Source: Demequina sp. NBRC 110055 (GTDB lineage Bacteria > Actinomycetota > Actinomycetes > Actinomycetales > Demequinaceae). From it: 64,000 bases of DNA. The notes under the pieces are model-generated. The model was not told the DNA's origin, ran no database searches, and worked only from the letters and a program-made list of their open reading frames with translations. The DNA lies in assembly GCF_002090135.1 (NCBI RefSeq), contig NZ_BBRL01000007.1:124001-188000 (forward strand). The letters run 5' to 3'. Every line of letters starts with the position of its first letter. The stretch's first letter is position 1. Below, piece after piece: positions 25,883-35,129 of the stretch. Both the position numbers and the translations under genes were made by a program.

Positions 25883-27103
25883 ATGACGGCCACGGCCCCG
25901 CGACGCACCCAGGCTGAGCCCGCGCCCAGCGGGTCGCCCGTCGCGACCTATTACCTGTTGATCGCGTCGACGTCGATCCTGGTCCTCGTCGGCCTGGCGG
26001 GCGTCCTGTCGGCGTCCTCCAACGCGGCGCTGCGCGCCGACTCGGGCGCCAACCCCTACCGCCTGTTCTTCATTCAGCTCATCGCGCTCGGCATCGGCGT
26101 GACCGCCGCGGCCATCGGCTCGCGCCTATCTGTGACGATGTGGAAGCGGCTCGCGCCCTGGGCGCTGGCCGCGTCGATCGCGTTGCTCATCGTCGTGCTG
26201 GTCGCCGGTGAAGCCGTGGGCGGTAACCGCAACTGGATCCGCTTCGCCGGGATGAGCTTCCAGCCCTCCGAGGCCGCCAAGCTGGGCCTCGCCCTCTTCC
26301 TCGGTGTCGTGCTCTCGACGTTTAGGCGTGAACTCACCACGTTCAAGGGCATCCTCGTGCCCGGCGGCATCGCCTCCGGCATCGTGCTCCTTCTCGTCGG
26401 CGCCGGTGGCGACCTCGGCACCGCCATGGCCATCGGCCTGGTCATCGGCGCCTGCTACTGGGTGGCCGGCGTGCCGCTGCGCTACTTCGCGATCATTGCC
26501 GGTATCGGCGTCGCGGGCGTCCTGTACATGCTCGAGAAGGGTCAGACCCGCGGCAGCCGCATCGACGTGTGGCTCAACCCCGAGAATTGCGACCCGCAGG
26601 GCTCGTGCATGCAGGCCATCCACGGGCTGTGGGCCCTCGCCTCTGGCGGCGTGTGGGGGCTTGGCCCCGGCATGAGCCGCGAGAAGTGGGGCGGCCTGCC
26701 CGTCGCGGACTCGGACTTCGTGTTTGCCGTGTGGGGCGAGGAGTTCGGCCTCATCGGTGCCCTTGTCGTCCTCGTCGCGTTCGGCATGATGGCCGTCGCG
26801 ATCAACCGCCTCGTCAAGCGCCACCGCGACCCGTTCGTGCAGATTGCTGCCGCGGGCATCGGCGCGTGGCTCGTGGGCCAGGCTCTCATCAACATCGCGG
26901 TGGTCATCGGACTGCTGCCCGTCACGGGCGTGCCGCTGCCGCTCGTGTCTTCCGGAGGATCGTCACTCATCATGTCCCTGACCGCCGTCGGTGTGTTGCT
27001 GGCCTTTGCGCGTCACGAGCCGGGCGCGGAGGAGGCGTTCGCCGCGCGCCCCGGCCTCATCAAGCGGTCCGTCGCCGTGGTCTCGCGAGGCCGCCGTGGC
27101 TAA
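25883..27103 (+). CDS. ftsW: Septal peptidoglycan polymerase FtsW (SEDS family)
   Basis: FtsW polymerises lipid II at the septum together with FtsI. The 406-residue protein has about ten membrane helices and SEDS hallmarks: GGNRNWIRF, FQPSEAAKL, the FVFAVWGEEFG region, and LLPVTGVPLPLVSSGGSS near the C-terminus. In the gene order it stands between murD and murG, as FtsW rather than the elongation protein RodA would. GAGGAGG precedes the ATG. The last 8 bp overlap murG. Confidence 0.96.
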   Translation: MTATAPRRTQAEPAPSGSPVATYYLLIASTSILVLVGLAGVLSASSNAALRADSGANPYRLFFIQLIALGIGVTAAAIGSRLSVTMWKRLAPWALAASIALLIVVLVAGEAVGGNRNWIRFAGMSFQPSEAAKLGLALFLGVVLSTFRRELTTFKGILVPGGIASGIVLLLVGAGGDLGTAMAIGLVIGACYWVAGVPLRYFAIIAGIGVAGVLYMLEKGQTRGSRIDVWLNPENCDPQGSCMQAIHGLWALASGGVWGLGPGMSREKWGGLPVADSDFVFAVWGEEFGLIGALVVLVAFGMMAVAINRLVKRHRDPFVQIAAAGIGAWLVGQALINIAVVIGLLPVTGVPLPLVSSGGSSLIMSLTAVGVLLAFARHEPGAEEAFAARPGLIKRSVAVVSRGRRG

Positions 27104-28205
27104 CTTCCTCGTCGCCGGCGGAGGTACCGCCGGGCACGTCAATCCGATGCTCGCCACCGCTCACGAGCTCGTCTCCCGAGGCCACGAGGTCGCCGCGTTC
27201 GGCACCTCTGTGGGGCTCGAGGCCGACCTGGTGCCGCGGGCGGGCTTCACGCTGCACGAGGTGCCCAAGGTGCCGCTGCCGCGCCGGCCGTCGATGGATC
27301 TGCTGCGCCTGCCCCAGAACTGGGCGGCCGCGGTGGGCGCCGCCAGCCGGGCCATCGAGGCGAGTGGGGCCGATGCCGTCATCGGTTTCGGTGGCTACGT
27401 CTCCACCCCCGCGTATCGCGCCGCGCGCAAGGCGGGCATTCCGATCATCGTGCACGAGGCGAACGCGAAGCCCGGCCTCGCCAACCGCCTCGGCGCGCGC
27501 TGGACCGCGCATGTGGCCGTTACTGCGCCCGGCACGCCGCTGCCGCATGCGACCGTGACCGGCATGCCGCTGCTGCCGCCGGTGCGCGACCTTGCCGGCG
27601 ACCTGGCCGACCCCGCCACCGCCGCGGCCCTGCGCCGCGACGCCCGCCTCGCGCTCGACTGGGACGAGGACGCGGTCGTGTTGGTCGTTACGGGCGGCTC
27701 CTTGGGGGCCGCGAGCCTGAACGCCGCGACGGTGGGTGCCGTCGGCGACCTGGTGGCCGCGGGCGTGCACGTGTGGCACCTCACGGGCCGCGACAAGGCC
27801 GACGATGCCCTGGCGGCGCGCGACGCGCTGCCGGCGGACGTGCGCGAGCGCTACCGCGTGGAGGAGTACAGCCACGACATGGCACAGGTCTTCGCCGCGG
27901 CCTCGGCCGTGGTGTGCCGCTCGGGAGCCGGAGCGGTCGCCGAGGCGACCGCGATGCGCCTCCCCACCCTGTATGTTCCCCTGCCGCACGGCAACGGCGA
28001 ACAGGCCCTCAACGCACGCCCGGCCGTCGAGGCCGGCGCGGCAGCGCTCGTGGATGACGCGGACCTCACCCCCGCGCGCTTGCTCGAGGAGGCGACCCGA
28101 ATCCTCGAACCCGGCACCGCCCGCACCATGAGCGAGGCCGCCGCCGACTTCGGCATCACGGACGGTGCCGCGCGACTCGCGTCGATGGCGGAGGCGGCAC
28201 TGTGA
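27096..28205 (+). CDS. murG: UDP-GlcNAc transferase MurG
   Basis: MurG adds GlcNAc to lipid I to give lipid II on the cytoplasmic membrane face. The 369-residue GT28 enzyme opens with the donor/acceptor loop VAGGGTAGHVNP (6-17) and has VIGFGGYVSTP and VTGGSLGAASLN, plus the C-terminal YSHDM ... CRSGAGAVAEA UDP-GlcNAc site. The GTG at 27096 overlaps the ftsW end by 8 bp; in-frame starts further upstream lie within ftsW and would put the glycine loop too far from the N-terminus. The stop overlaps the murC start (GTGA). Confidence 0.96.
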   Translation: MANFLVAGGGTAGHVNPMLATAHELVSRGHEVAAFGTSVGLEADLVPRAGFTLHEVPKVPLPRRPSMDLLRLPQNWAAAVGAASRAIEASGADAVIGFGGYVSTPAYRAARKAGIPIIVHEANAKPGLANRLGARWTAHVAVTAPGTPLPHATVTGMPLLPPVRDLAGDLADPATAAALRRDARLALDWDEDAVVLVVTGGSLGAASLNAATVGAVGDLVAAGVHVWHLTGRDKADDALAARDALPADVRERYRVEEYSHDMAQVFAAASAVVCRSGAGAVAEATAMRLPTLYVPLPHGNGEQALNARPAVEAGAAALVDDADLTPARLLEEATRILEPGTARTMSEAAADFGITDGAARLASMAEAAL

Positions 28206-29545
28206 GCCGGGTGCACTTCATCGGCGTGGGCGGCTCCGGTATGTCGGCCGTGGCGCGCCTGACCGCCGCGCGCGGCCACGTGGTCTCCGGCTCGGACCAG
28301 CGCGAGTCCCACTACTTCCTGGCGCTGCGCGACGCCGGCATGGATGTGCGCATCGGTCACGACGCCGCCTACGTCGAGGGCGTCGACACGGTGGTCATCT
28401 CGTCGGCCGTGCGCGAGACGAACCCCGAGCTGGCGCGGGCGCGCGAGCTCGGCGTCGAGGTCATCCATCGCTCGGAGGCCCTGGCGCGTGCGCTCGATGA
28501 TCAGCGCCTCATCGCGGTGGCCGGCACTCACGGCAAGACCACCACATCGGCGATGGTCGCGCACGTGCTCCACGGTGCGGGCATCGACGCCGGCTTCGCC
28601 GTGGGGGCTCGCGTGTTCGGCGTCGAGGGCGCCGTCGCCGGCGGCTACCCGGGCACCGCGGGGATCAGCGCGGTCGAGGCCGACGAGTCGGACGGCTCGT
28701 TCCTGCGCTACCACCCCGAGGTCGCGATCCTGCTGAACGTCGAGCCCGATCACTTGGACCACTACGGCACCGTCGAGGCGATGCATGAGGCGTTCGTCCA
28801 GTTCGCGAGCGACTGCCGCGTCCTGGTCGCCTGCGCCGACGACGCCGTCGTCATGGCGATCGCCGGGCGCGCCGCCGACGCGGGCGTCGACGTCATCACG
28901 TATGGCACGGGCGAGGCGGACGTGGTCGTCACCGATCGCGCACTGGTGCGCGACGGCGACGCCTTCCCCCTCCACGTGCCCGTGCCCGGAGCGCACATGC
29001 GGCTGAACGCCGCTGCCGCCTGGGCGGCAGCGGTGGCCGTGGGCGCCGATCCCCACCGTGCCGCGGGCGCCGTCTCGACGTTCGCCGGTACGGGCCGGCG
29101 GTACCAGGTGCGCGGTGAGGTCCACGGCGTTACCGTGGTCGACGACTACGCGCACCATCCGACGGAGGTCGCCGCGCTTCTCGCGGCGGCGCGCTCGACG
29201 GGGGCGAAGCGCCTGGTCGTGTTGTTCCAGCCCGCGCTGTTTACGCGCACGCAATTGCACGCCGCCGCCTTCGGCGAGGCGCTGTCGATTCCCGACGCGG
29301 ACATCGTGATCGCGGGCGTGCACGGCGACCGCGAGGACCCCATCCCCGGTGTCACCAGCCAGTCCATCCTCGACGCCGTCACGCCGCGCGACGGCGCGAC
29401 CGCACGTGTGGTCGAGGACCTTGCCGAGGCCGCCGCGACCGCGGCAAGCCTGGCACGCGACGGCGACCTGGTGCTGACGGTCGGTTCGGGCCCCGTCACG
29501 TACGCGGCGGACTGGATCCTGGACGCGCTGCGGGAGCGCGCGTGA
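28202..29545 (+). CDS. murC: UDP-MurNAc:L-alanine ligase MurC
   Basis: MurC adds the first stem-peptide residue, L-alanine, to UDP-MurNAc. The 447-residue protein has HFIGVGGSGMSAVA (UDP-binding), the ATP loop GTHGKTTTSAM (108-118), VEADESDGSFL and VVDDYAHHPTE, all MurC hallmarks. The GTG start overlaps the murG stop, and the TGA stop overlaps the ftsQ GTG. murB and ddl, often nearby, are not in this cluster. Confidence 0.96.
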   Translation: MSRVHFIGVGGSGMSAVARLTAARGHVVSGSDQRESHYFLALRDAGMDVRIGHDAAYVEGVDTVVISSAVRETNPELARARELGVEVIHRSEALARALDDQRLIAVAGTHGKTTTSAMVAHVLHGAGIDAGFAVGARVFGVEGAVAGGYPGTAGISAVEADESDGSFLRYHPEVAILLNVEPDHLDHYGTVEAMHEAFVQFASDCRVLVACADDAVVMAIAGRAADAGVDVITYGTGEADVVVTDRALVRDGDAFPLHVPVPGAHMRLNAAAAWAAAVAVGADPHRAAGAVSTFAGTGRRYQVRGEVHGVTVVDDYAHHPTEVAALLAAARSTGAKRLVVLFQPALFTRTQLHAAAFGEALSIPDADIVIAGVHGDREDPIPGVTSQSILDAVTPRDGATARVVEDLAEAAATAASLARDGDLVLTVGSGPVTYAADWILDALRERA

Positions 29546-30681
29546 GCGACCAGCGTCGTCCCCAGCCGCCGACCGTCCCGCCGCGTCGGCCGGCGACGCC
29601 GCGGCGCGCGTCCGCGGGCACGACGACGCAGGAGCGCCCGACGTCGGCGACGACCCCCACGCGCACCGGGCCTCGCGCCGCGCCCCCGGCCCCCCGTTCT
29701 CCCGCGACGGGCGCCACCGCGCGCACGACGCCCTCACCCCGCGCTGGCGCGACGCCGCGCCCCACCTCCACCTCGGCCACACCGGACGCGGGCTGGCTGA
29801 AGAGCTGGACCAGGCGCGTGACGCGCCGAGGCGACCACGAGACCGTCCCGGCCCCGGCATCGGCCATCCGCAAAGACGTGGGCGACGGCACCATCGCCAC
29901 CCCATGGGCGCGGGTCAGCGCACGCCTGCGCCCCGACACCGTCACGCAGCGACTCCAGGAGCGCCTGCGCGAGCGCCGCAGCGCGGACAGGCGCCTGTTC
30001 CTCAAGCGCTGGAGCATCCGGCTCGGCATTGCGGCGGTCATCGCCGCCGCGGTCTGGGCGCTGCTCATGTCGCCGCTGTTCGCGTTCGACGACTCCAAGG
30101 TGCAGACCTCGGGCTACGGCACGGTCGTGGACCCTACGGACGTCGAGGCGATCCTCGCGCCCTATGCGGGTGAGTCGCTCGCGCTCGTGAACACGTCACA
30201 CGTCGAGAACCAACTCACGGAGCTCGTGGGCGTGCAGTCGGCGCAGATCGAGAAGGTATGGCCCCAGGGGCTGCGCGTGACCCTCACACCGTCGGAGCCC
30301 GTCGCGGCGATTCCGGACGACGAGGAGGGCTTCCGGCTGGTGAACCTTGCGGGGGAGCAGGTGAGCTCCTCAGAGGAGGCCCCGGCCGACCTTCCCGTGA
30401 TCGACATCCCGGTGGGCGAGGAGCACGAGCGGATCCTGTCCGGCGTGCTCGCGGTCGTCGAGGAGATCCCGCTCGAGCTGCGCGAGTCGGTCGAGGGCGT
30501 CGAGGCCGAGACCGAAGACTCGATCCGTTTCACGCTGCGTGACGGGCCCGCGGTCGAGTGGGGAAGTGGCGAGGACTCCGCCACCAAGGCCGCCGTCCTC
30601 GGGGTGCTGCTAGCGGACGACGCCTCGAAGGATGCGTCGCTCATCGACGTCTCCGCGCCCACGTTCCCCACCGTGTCCTGA
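29542..30681 (+). CDS. ftsQ: Cell division protein FtsQ
   Basis: FtsQ is a bitopic divisome protein linking early and late assembly steps. The 379-residue protein has a very long Pro/Thr/Arg-rich disordered cytoplasmic tail (1-~140), one membrane helix (about 160-180) and an external POTRA domain (about 182-250: FAFDDSKVQTSG ... VWPQGLRVTLTPSEPVA), followed by the FtsQ beta domain. The GTG overlaps the murC stop. The tail is unusually long and low-complexity, as in several Micrococcales. Confidence 0.93.
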   Translation: MSDQRRPQPPTVPPRRPATPRRASAGTTTQERPTSATTPTRTGPRAAPPAPRSPATGATARTTPSPRAGATPRPTSTSATPDAGWLKSWTRRVTRRGDHETVPAPASAIRKDVGDGTIATPWARVSARLRPDTVTQRLQERLRERRSADRRLFLKRWSIRLGIAAVIAAAVWALLMSPLFAFDDSKVQTSGYGTVVDPTDVEAILAPYAGESLALVNTSHVENQLTELVGVQSAQIEKVWPQGLRVTLTPSEPVAAIPDDEEGFRLVNLAGEQVSSSEEAPADLPVIDIPVGEEHERILSGVLAVVEEIPLELRESVEGVEAETEDSIRFTLRDGPAVEWGSGEDSATKAAVLGVLLADDASKDASLIDVSAPTFPTVS

Positions 30682-30767
30682 CGCGACTCGCCGCGATTAT
30701 CCGCGACACGCGCGCGCCGCTGACGGGAAATGTGCACCGTGCCCGTACCGTCATGCGTGGAAACAAG

Positions 30768-30799
30768 TTGACATAACTATAACCCTCAAGTAGAGGGTT
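30768..30799 (+). promoter_or_regulatory. Predicted ftsZ promoter with inverted repeat
   Basis: TTGACA (30768-30773) is followed 17 bp later by TAGAGG (30791-30796). The -10 region lies in a perfect 7-bp inverted repeat AACCCTC-AAGTA-GAGGGTT (30781-30799), which could be an operator or a leader hairpin. The AT-rich patch contrasts with the surrounding sequence. ftsZ is thus likely to have its own promoter in addition to read-through from the dcw operon. Confidence 0.6.
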
Positions 30800-30818
30800 A
30801 AGGTTGGGAGAGGGTCTC

Positions 30819-31991
30819 ATGGCCGCACCGCAGAATTACATCACCGCCATCAAGGTCGTCGGCGTGGGCGGCGGCGGCGTGAACGCCGTCAACCGCATGA
30901 TCGACGTCGGGCTGAAGGGCGCCGAGTTCATCGCGATCAACACCGACGCTCAGGCGCTGCTGATGTCCGATGCCGACGTCAAGCTGGACATCGGCCGCGA
31001 GCTCACCCGTGGGCTCGGCGCCGGCGCCGACCCCGAGGTGGGCCGCCAGGCCGCCGAGGACCACGCCGACGAGATCGCCGAGGCGCTCAAGGGCGCCGAC
31101 ATGGTCTTCGTCACCGCGGGTGAGGGCGGCGGCACCGGCACCGGCGGCGCACCCGTCGTGGCCCGCATCGCCCGCGAGCTCGACGCGCTGACCGTTGGCG
31201 TCGTCACCCGCCCGTTCGGCTTCGAGGGCCGCCGCCGTGCCGACCAGGCCGATGCCGGTATCCAGACGCTGCGCGAAGAGGTCGACACCCTCATCGTCAT
31301 CCCCAATGACCGCCTGCTCGACATCTCGGACGCGCAGCTCAGCGTGCTGGGCGCGTTCGCGGCGGCCGACCAGGTGCTCCAGGGCGGCGTCCAGGGCATC
31401 ACCGACCTCATCACCACCCCCGGCCTCATCAATGTCGACTTCAACGACGTGAAGTCGGTCATGAAGGGCGCCGGCACGGCACTCATGGGTGTCGCGAGCT
31501 CGCGCGGCGAGTCCCGTGCACTCGAGGCGGCCGAGGGTGCGATCGCGTCGCCGCTGCTCGAGGCGTCCATCGAGGGCGCGCACGGCGTGCTGCTGTCGAT
31601 CGCCGGTGGCTCGAACCTGGGCATCAAGGAGGTCGAGAACGCCGCCCGCCTGGTGCGCGAGGCGGCTCACCCCGAGGCCAACATCATCTTCGGAACCGTC
31701 ATCGACGACTCGCTGGGCGACGAGCTGCGCATCACCGTGATCGCGGCCGGTTTCGACGGTGGCGCGCCGACCACCCGTCGTCACGAGGGCGCGATCGGCG
31801 GCTACGAGAACGCCTCGGCCGCCCCCGCCGCCGCGGAGAAGGAGCCGGTCCAGGCCCCCGTCGAGCCCTCGAGCGCGCAGGCCGTGCCGCAGGCGCTCGA
31901 TGCCGACGAGCCCGAGCCCGACACCGACGCGATTCCCGTGCGCCCGTCACGTTCCGACGACGTGCTGGACGTTCCCGAGTTCCTGCGATAA
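30819..31991 (+). CDS. ftsZ: Cell division GTPase FtsZ
   Basis: FtsZ is the tubulin homologue that polymerises into the Z ring. The 390-residue protein has [16 protein letters not shown] at the N-terminus, the tubulin signature [12 protein letters not shown] (about 102-113), the T7-loop region [17 protein letters not shown], an acidic Ala/Pro/Glu-rich linker, and the C-terminal peptide DVPEFLR that binds SepF and other tethers. The ATG at 30819 has GGGAGAGGG upstream; the in-frame start at 30804 would add only five residues. Confidence 0.98.
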   Translation: MAAPQNYITAIKVVGVGGGGVNAVNRMIDVGLKGAEFIAINTDAQALLMSDADVKLDIGRELTRGLGAGADPEVGRQAAEDHADEIAEALKGADMVFVTAGEGGGTGTGGAPVVARIARELDALTVGVVTRPFGFEGRRRADQADAGIQTLREEVDTLIVIPNDRLLDISDAQLSVLGAFAAADQVLQGGVQGITDLITTPGLINVDFNDVKSVMKGAGTALMGVASSRGESRALEAAEGAIASPLLEASIEGAHGVLLSIAGGSNLGIKEVENAARLVREAAHPEANIIFGTVIDDSLGDELRITVIAAGFDGGAPTTRRHEGAIGGYENASAAPAAAEKEPVQAPVEPSSAQAVPQALDADEPEPDTDAIPVRPSRSDDVLDVPEFLR

Positions 31992-31996
31992 CCCGC

Positions 31997-32710
31997 ATGA
32001 TCGACGCCGGGCTTCCCGTCCGCGCGTTCTTCACCACCCGTGACGGGGGAGTCTCCCTCGCCCCGTTCGACACGCTCAACGTCGCCGACCATGTGGGCGA
32101 CGACCCGGCGGCGGTTCGCGAGAACCGCCGCCGGGTGGAGCGGATGGCCGATGCCCCCGTCACCTTTCTGACGGCCGAGCACGGCATCACGGTCGCCAGG
32201 GTCGACGCACCCGGCGCGCCGTCGCCGCGCGCCGACGTGCTGGTCACCACGACCCCTGGCGTGGCGCTCGCCGCGATCGCCGCCGACTGCGTGCCGGTGG
32301 TGTTGCACGATGCCGTGACGGGCGCCGTGGCTGCGGTGCACGCGGGGCGCCCCGGAGTTTTTGCCGGCGTCATCGATGCGGCCTGGGCCGCACTGCTCGA
32401 CCTGCGCCCGCGAGACGCGGCGCGCGACGCCATCCGTGCCGCCATCGGCCCCGCGATCTGTGGCCGCTGCTATGAGGTCCCCGACGAGATGCGGGCGGCC
32501 GTCGCCAGGCGCCACCCGCTGGCGTTCTCCCAGACCTCCTGGGGCACTCCCGCGCTGGACCTGCCTCGGGCCATCGAGGCACGCCTGGGCGAGCTGGGGG
32601 CACGTGACATCACCCGCATCCCGGTATGCACCCTCGAGGATGAGCGGGTGTTCTCGTACCGCGGCGAGCGCGTCACCGGGCGCCATGCCGGCGTCATCGT
32701 CCATCCGTGA
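31997..32710 (+). CDS. pgeF: PgeF/YfiH family (DUF152, laccase-domain) protein
   Basis: This 237-residue protein of the YfiH/LACC1 family has the zinc site in AADCVPVVL and AVHAGRPGV with a second cysteine region AICGRCYEV. E. coli YfiH (PgeF) edits peptidoglycan precursors, and human LACC1 acts on purine nucleosides, so both roles are documented for relatives. Its place between ftsZ and sepF is the usual one in Gram-positive bacteria. It begins 5 bp after ftsZ with no ribosome-binding site of its own that I can see, suggesting coupling. Confidence 0.9.
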   Translation: MIDAGLPVRAFFTTRDGGVSLAPFDTLNVADHVGDDPAAVRENRRRVERMADAPVTFLTAEHGITVARVDAPGAPSPRADVLVTTTPGVALAAIAADCVPVVLHDAVTGAVAAVHAGRPGVFAGVIDAAWAALLDLRPRDAARDAIRAAIGPAICGRCYEVPDEMRAAVARRHPLAFSQTSWGTPALDLPRAIEARLGELGARDITRIPVCTLEDERVFSYRGERVTGRHAGVIVHP

Positions 32711-32797
32711 TGAGGCGCGGCGTGTCGCTCCCGATCCTCGGCATCCTCGGCCCGTACCTTGAGAGGGAACTTCAGGTGACCACCGGCAGGAGAAACC

Positions 32798-33271
32798 ATG
32801 AGCGCCATGCGTAAGGCGATCCAGTACCTCGGCTTCGACACGAGCCAGCACGAGGACTACGACTACACGGATGAGGAGCTCGCTCCCGTGACCCACCTGC
32901 ACGAGGTTTCCGAGGTGCGCGAGAAGGCCGAGGCCCCGGCGGCGCGCGAGCGCCACCGCACCCCCGCATCGGCCATGTCGGACAGCGACCTGCGCCGCAT
33001 CCAGACCATCAAGCCGCGCACCTACAACGACGCGCGCCTGATCGGCGAGGCGTTCCGTCAGGGCGTGCCGGTCATCATGAACCTCACCGAGATGTCGGAC
33101 GCCGACGCCAAGCGCCTGGTGGACTTCTCCGCAGGCCTGTCGTTCGGCCTGCACGGGTCCATCGAGCGCGTCACCACCTCGGTGTTCCTGCTGTCGCCCG
33201 CGCACGTCGAGATCGGCGTGGACGAGGAGCCTCCCGCTCGCAAGGACAGTGAGTTCTTCAACGAGCGCTGA
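32798..33271 (+). CDS. sepF: Cell division protein SepF
   Basis: SepF tethers FtsZ to the membrane in actinobacteria, which lack FtsA. The 157-residue protein has an N-terminal amphipathic helix (MSAMRKAIQYLGF), an acidic linker, and the SepF core (about 67-145: TIKPRTYNDARLIGEAFR, then VIMNLTEMSDADAKRLVDF). Its ribosome-binding site CAGGAG is well placed. The partner is the FtsZ C-terminal peptide encoded upstream. Confidence 0.96.
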   Translation: MSAMRKAIQYLGFDTSQHEDYDYTDEELAPVTHLHEVSEVREKAEAPAARERHRTPASAMSDSDLRRIQTIKPRTYNDARLIGEAFRQGVPVIMNLTEMSDADAKRLVDFSAGLSFGLHGSIERVTTSVFLLSPAHVEIGVDEEPPARKDSEFFNER

Positions 33272-33278
33272 CGTCGGT

Positions 33279-33290
33279 TAGGCTCACCGC
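33279..33290 (+). promoter_or_regulatory. TANNNT box placing yggT on a leaderless transcript
   Basis: TAGGCT (33279-33284) is exactly 6 nt before the GTG at 33291, and there is no Shine-Dalgarno. This spacing is that expected for a leaderless mRNA. Confidence 0.5.
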
Positions 33291-33581
33291 GTGTCAGCAG
33301 CTATCTCCGTGGTGCAGTTCGCCCTGTTCTTGTTCATGATGGCGCTCATCGGCCGCATGATCTTGGGCTTTGTGATGTCGTTCTCGCGCGACTGGCGTCC
33401 TGCCGGCGCGATGCTGGTCGTGACGGAGTCGATCTTCACCGTCACGGACCCTCCGCTCAAGGCGCTTCGGAAGGTCATTCCTCCGCTCCAGCTCGGTCAG
33501 ATCCGCTTCGATCTGGCCTTCCTGGTGCTGTTCCTTGGCTGCTCGATTCTTAGCAACCTGCTCAATGTCTTTGTCGCGTGA
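33291..33581 (+). CDS. YggT family membrane protein
   Basis: This 96-residue protein has two hydrophobic helices (about 5-30 and 75-95) and the YggT stretch TDPPLKALRKVIPPLQLGQIR between them. The family is conserved between sepF and divIVA in Gram-positive bacteria and may help in membrane remodelling or K+ homeostasis; neither role is settled. The GTG start has no Shine-Dalgarno but sits 6 nt after a TAGGCT box, pointing to leaderless translation. Confidence 0.93.
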   Translation: MSAAISVVQFALFLFMMALIGRMILGFVMSFSRDWRPAGAMLVVTESIFTVTDPPLKALRKVIPPLQLGQIRFDLAFLVLFLGCSILSNLLNVFVA

Positions 33582-33675
33582 CTCATGTGCGCGTCGATAG
33601 ACATGTGAGTACAGTGAAAACTCATCAGCCCTGGTCGGCGTCCGCCGGCCGCGACTTAACCCGAGGTGGTCACCC

Positions 33676-34551
33676 ATGGCACTTCTGACGGCAGAGGACG
33701 TCCTCAACAAGGCGTTCTCCAAGACCAAGTACCGCGAAGGTTTCGACCAGGACGAGGTCGACGACTTCCTGGATGAGGTCGCGCACACCATCTCGTCGCT
33801 CATCGCCGAGCGTGACGACCTCGCGCAGCGCCTCGCGCAGGCACAGGCCGGTCAGCCCGCCGCCGAGGCCCCCGCACAGGGCGACAACCTCCTGCAGGCC
33901 GCCACCGACCCGACGCCTCCGAGCGCCACCGGCATGCTGGCCATGGCGCAGAAGCTGCACGACGAGTACGTCGCCGCCGGTGAGGAAGAGCGCGACCGTC
34001 TCATCGACGAGGCCAAGACCAAGGCCGAGTCGATCGTCGAGCAGGCCGAGACCGATGCCAAGAGCCGCATGGATGACCTCGCGACCGAGCGCAGCGCCCT
34101 TGAGTCGAAGATCGACGACCTGCGCCGCTTCGAGCGCGACTACCGCGGCCGTCTCAAGAGCTACCTCGAGAACCTGTTGGGAGACCTCGACCACGGTGGC
34201 GACGAGACCCCCGCGGCCCCCGCTGCGTCGTCGGCCGCTCCGGCCGTTGCCGGTGGCTTCGGCCTGGCGAGCGCAGCGGCAGCCGTGAACTCGGCCGCCG
34301 ATGCCCCCGCCGAGGAGCCCGTCGAGGAGTCCTCCGACGAGGTCGAGCGCCCCGAGCCCACCCCGAGCCCGTGGGCCCAGGTGCGCGACCAGTCCGCCGC
34401 ATCGGCCGTGTCCGCGCAGGAGTCCGGCGAGGCGGAGGTGCCCGCATGGGGCGCCTCGCAGTACACCCCGCGCCTCGAGCCCCGCGACGACGTCGAGCAG
34501 TCGAACGTCGCTCGTACTTTTGGTGCCGACGCCGAGGGCGAGCAGCACTAA
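33676..34551 (+). CDS. divIVA: Polar growth and septum-site protein DivIVA (Wag31)
   Basis: DivIVA binds curved membrane and recruits the polar elongation machinery in actinobacteria. The 291-residue protein opens with the DivIVA N-domain (ALLTAEDVLNKAFSKTKYRE, then GFDQDEVDDFLDEV), has coiled coils about 35-60 and 90-175, and then a long Ala/Pro/Glu-rich tail. The spacer between the first coiled coil and the main rod (about 60-90) is Ala/Pro-rich, as in Wag31. A 94-bp gap from yggT may hold its promoter. A GC hairpin follows. Confidence 0.96.
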   Translation: MALLTAEDVLNKAFSKTKYREGFDQDEVDDFLDEVAHTISSLIAERDDLAQRLAQAQAGQPAAEAPAQGDNLLQAATDPTPPSATGMLAMAQKLHDEYVAAGEEERDRLIDEAKTKAESIVEQAETDAKSRMDDLATERSALESKIDDLRRFERDYRGRLKSYLENLLGDLDHGGDETPAAPAASSAAPAVAGGFGLASAAAAVNSAADAPAEEPVEESSDEVERPEPTPSPWAQVRDQSAASAVSAQESGEAEVPAWGASQYTPRLEPRDDVEQSNVARTFGADAEGEQH

Positions 34552-34562
34552 GACCACACCGC

Positions 34563-34599
34563 GAGGGGCGCCGCGTCGGCTGAGGCCGGGCGGCGCCTC
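34563..34599 (+). terminator. Hairpin after divIVA
   Basis: GGCGCCGC (34567-34574) and GCGGCGCC (34590-34597) form a perfect 8-bp stem, flanked by GAGG and TC that can extend it. It begins about 12 bp after the divIVA stop and probably ends the dcw transcript. No T-run follows. Confidence 0.5.
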
Positions 34600-34676
34600 G
34601 TCGTGTGCCGCGTGGCGCTTTGCTCGCGCGCCGGAATCGGACTAACATCGCTCCACTACCCGAAACGAGGATGGGC

Positions 34677-35129
34677 ATGACCAGTACAGACCTGACGGTG
34701 GTGGTGATCGACCCCGCCGATCTGAAGGCCTCCGACGCGAAGGCCATGCCCGTGCGCGACGGCGACGAGCCGTGGAAGATCGCGGAGTTGCGCGACATCG
34801 TCACGACACTCAACGAAGACGTCGAGCGCCTGGTAGCCGAGTTCGAGGGCGCCGAGAGCGAGCTCGACGATCTGCTGCACACCTCCGAGGGTGCCGGTGA
34901 CGACCAGGCCGACGCCGGCTCGACCGCGCTGGAGCGCGAGCAGGAGATGTCGATCGTCAAGAACACCCGCGAGATGCTTGAGCAGAGCATCGACGCGCTG
35001 CGCCGCGTCAAGGCCGGCCACTTCGGTGCCTGCCAGGTGTGCGGGCAGGGCATCGGCAAGGCCCGCCTGCAGGCGTTCCCCCGTGCCACCCACTGCGTCA
35101 CCTGCAAGCAGCGCGAGGAGCGTCGTTGA
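34677..35129 (+). CDS. TraR/DksA-type zinc-finger protein
   Basis: This 150-residue protein has a helical, acidic N-terminal part with a predicted coiled coil (about 35-115) and a C4 zinc finger, Cys119, Cys122, Cys140, Cys143 (CQVCG ... HCVTC), as in DksA/TraR. DksA proteins enter the RNA polymerase secondary channel; whether this one does is inferred. The ATG at 34677 is chosen because GAGG (34667-34670) lies 6 nt upstream; an ATG at 34671 is also in frame. Its stop overlaps the lspA TTG (TTGA). Confidence 0.88.
   Translation: MTSTDLTVVVIDPADLKASDAKAMPVRDGDEPWKIAELRDIVTTLNEDVERLVAEFEGAESELDDLLHTSEGAGDDQADAGSTALEREQEMSIVKNTREMLEQSIDALRRVKAGHFGACQVCGQGIGKARLQAFPRATHCVTCKQREERR

Noticed and set aside
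33591-33615. Apparent inverted repeat around CATGTG upstream of divIVA
   Set aside because: On inspection CATGTG is a direct repeat; only 5 outer bases are inverted, too little to call an operator.
34563-34670. Upstream start (34605) for the TraR/DksA gene
   Set aside because: It begins inside the hairpin after divIVA and lacks a ribosome-binding site; the ATG at 34677 has GAGG at a good distance.
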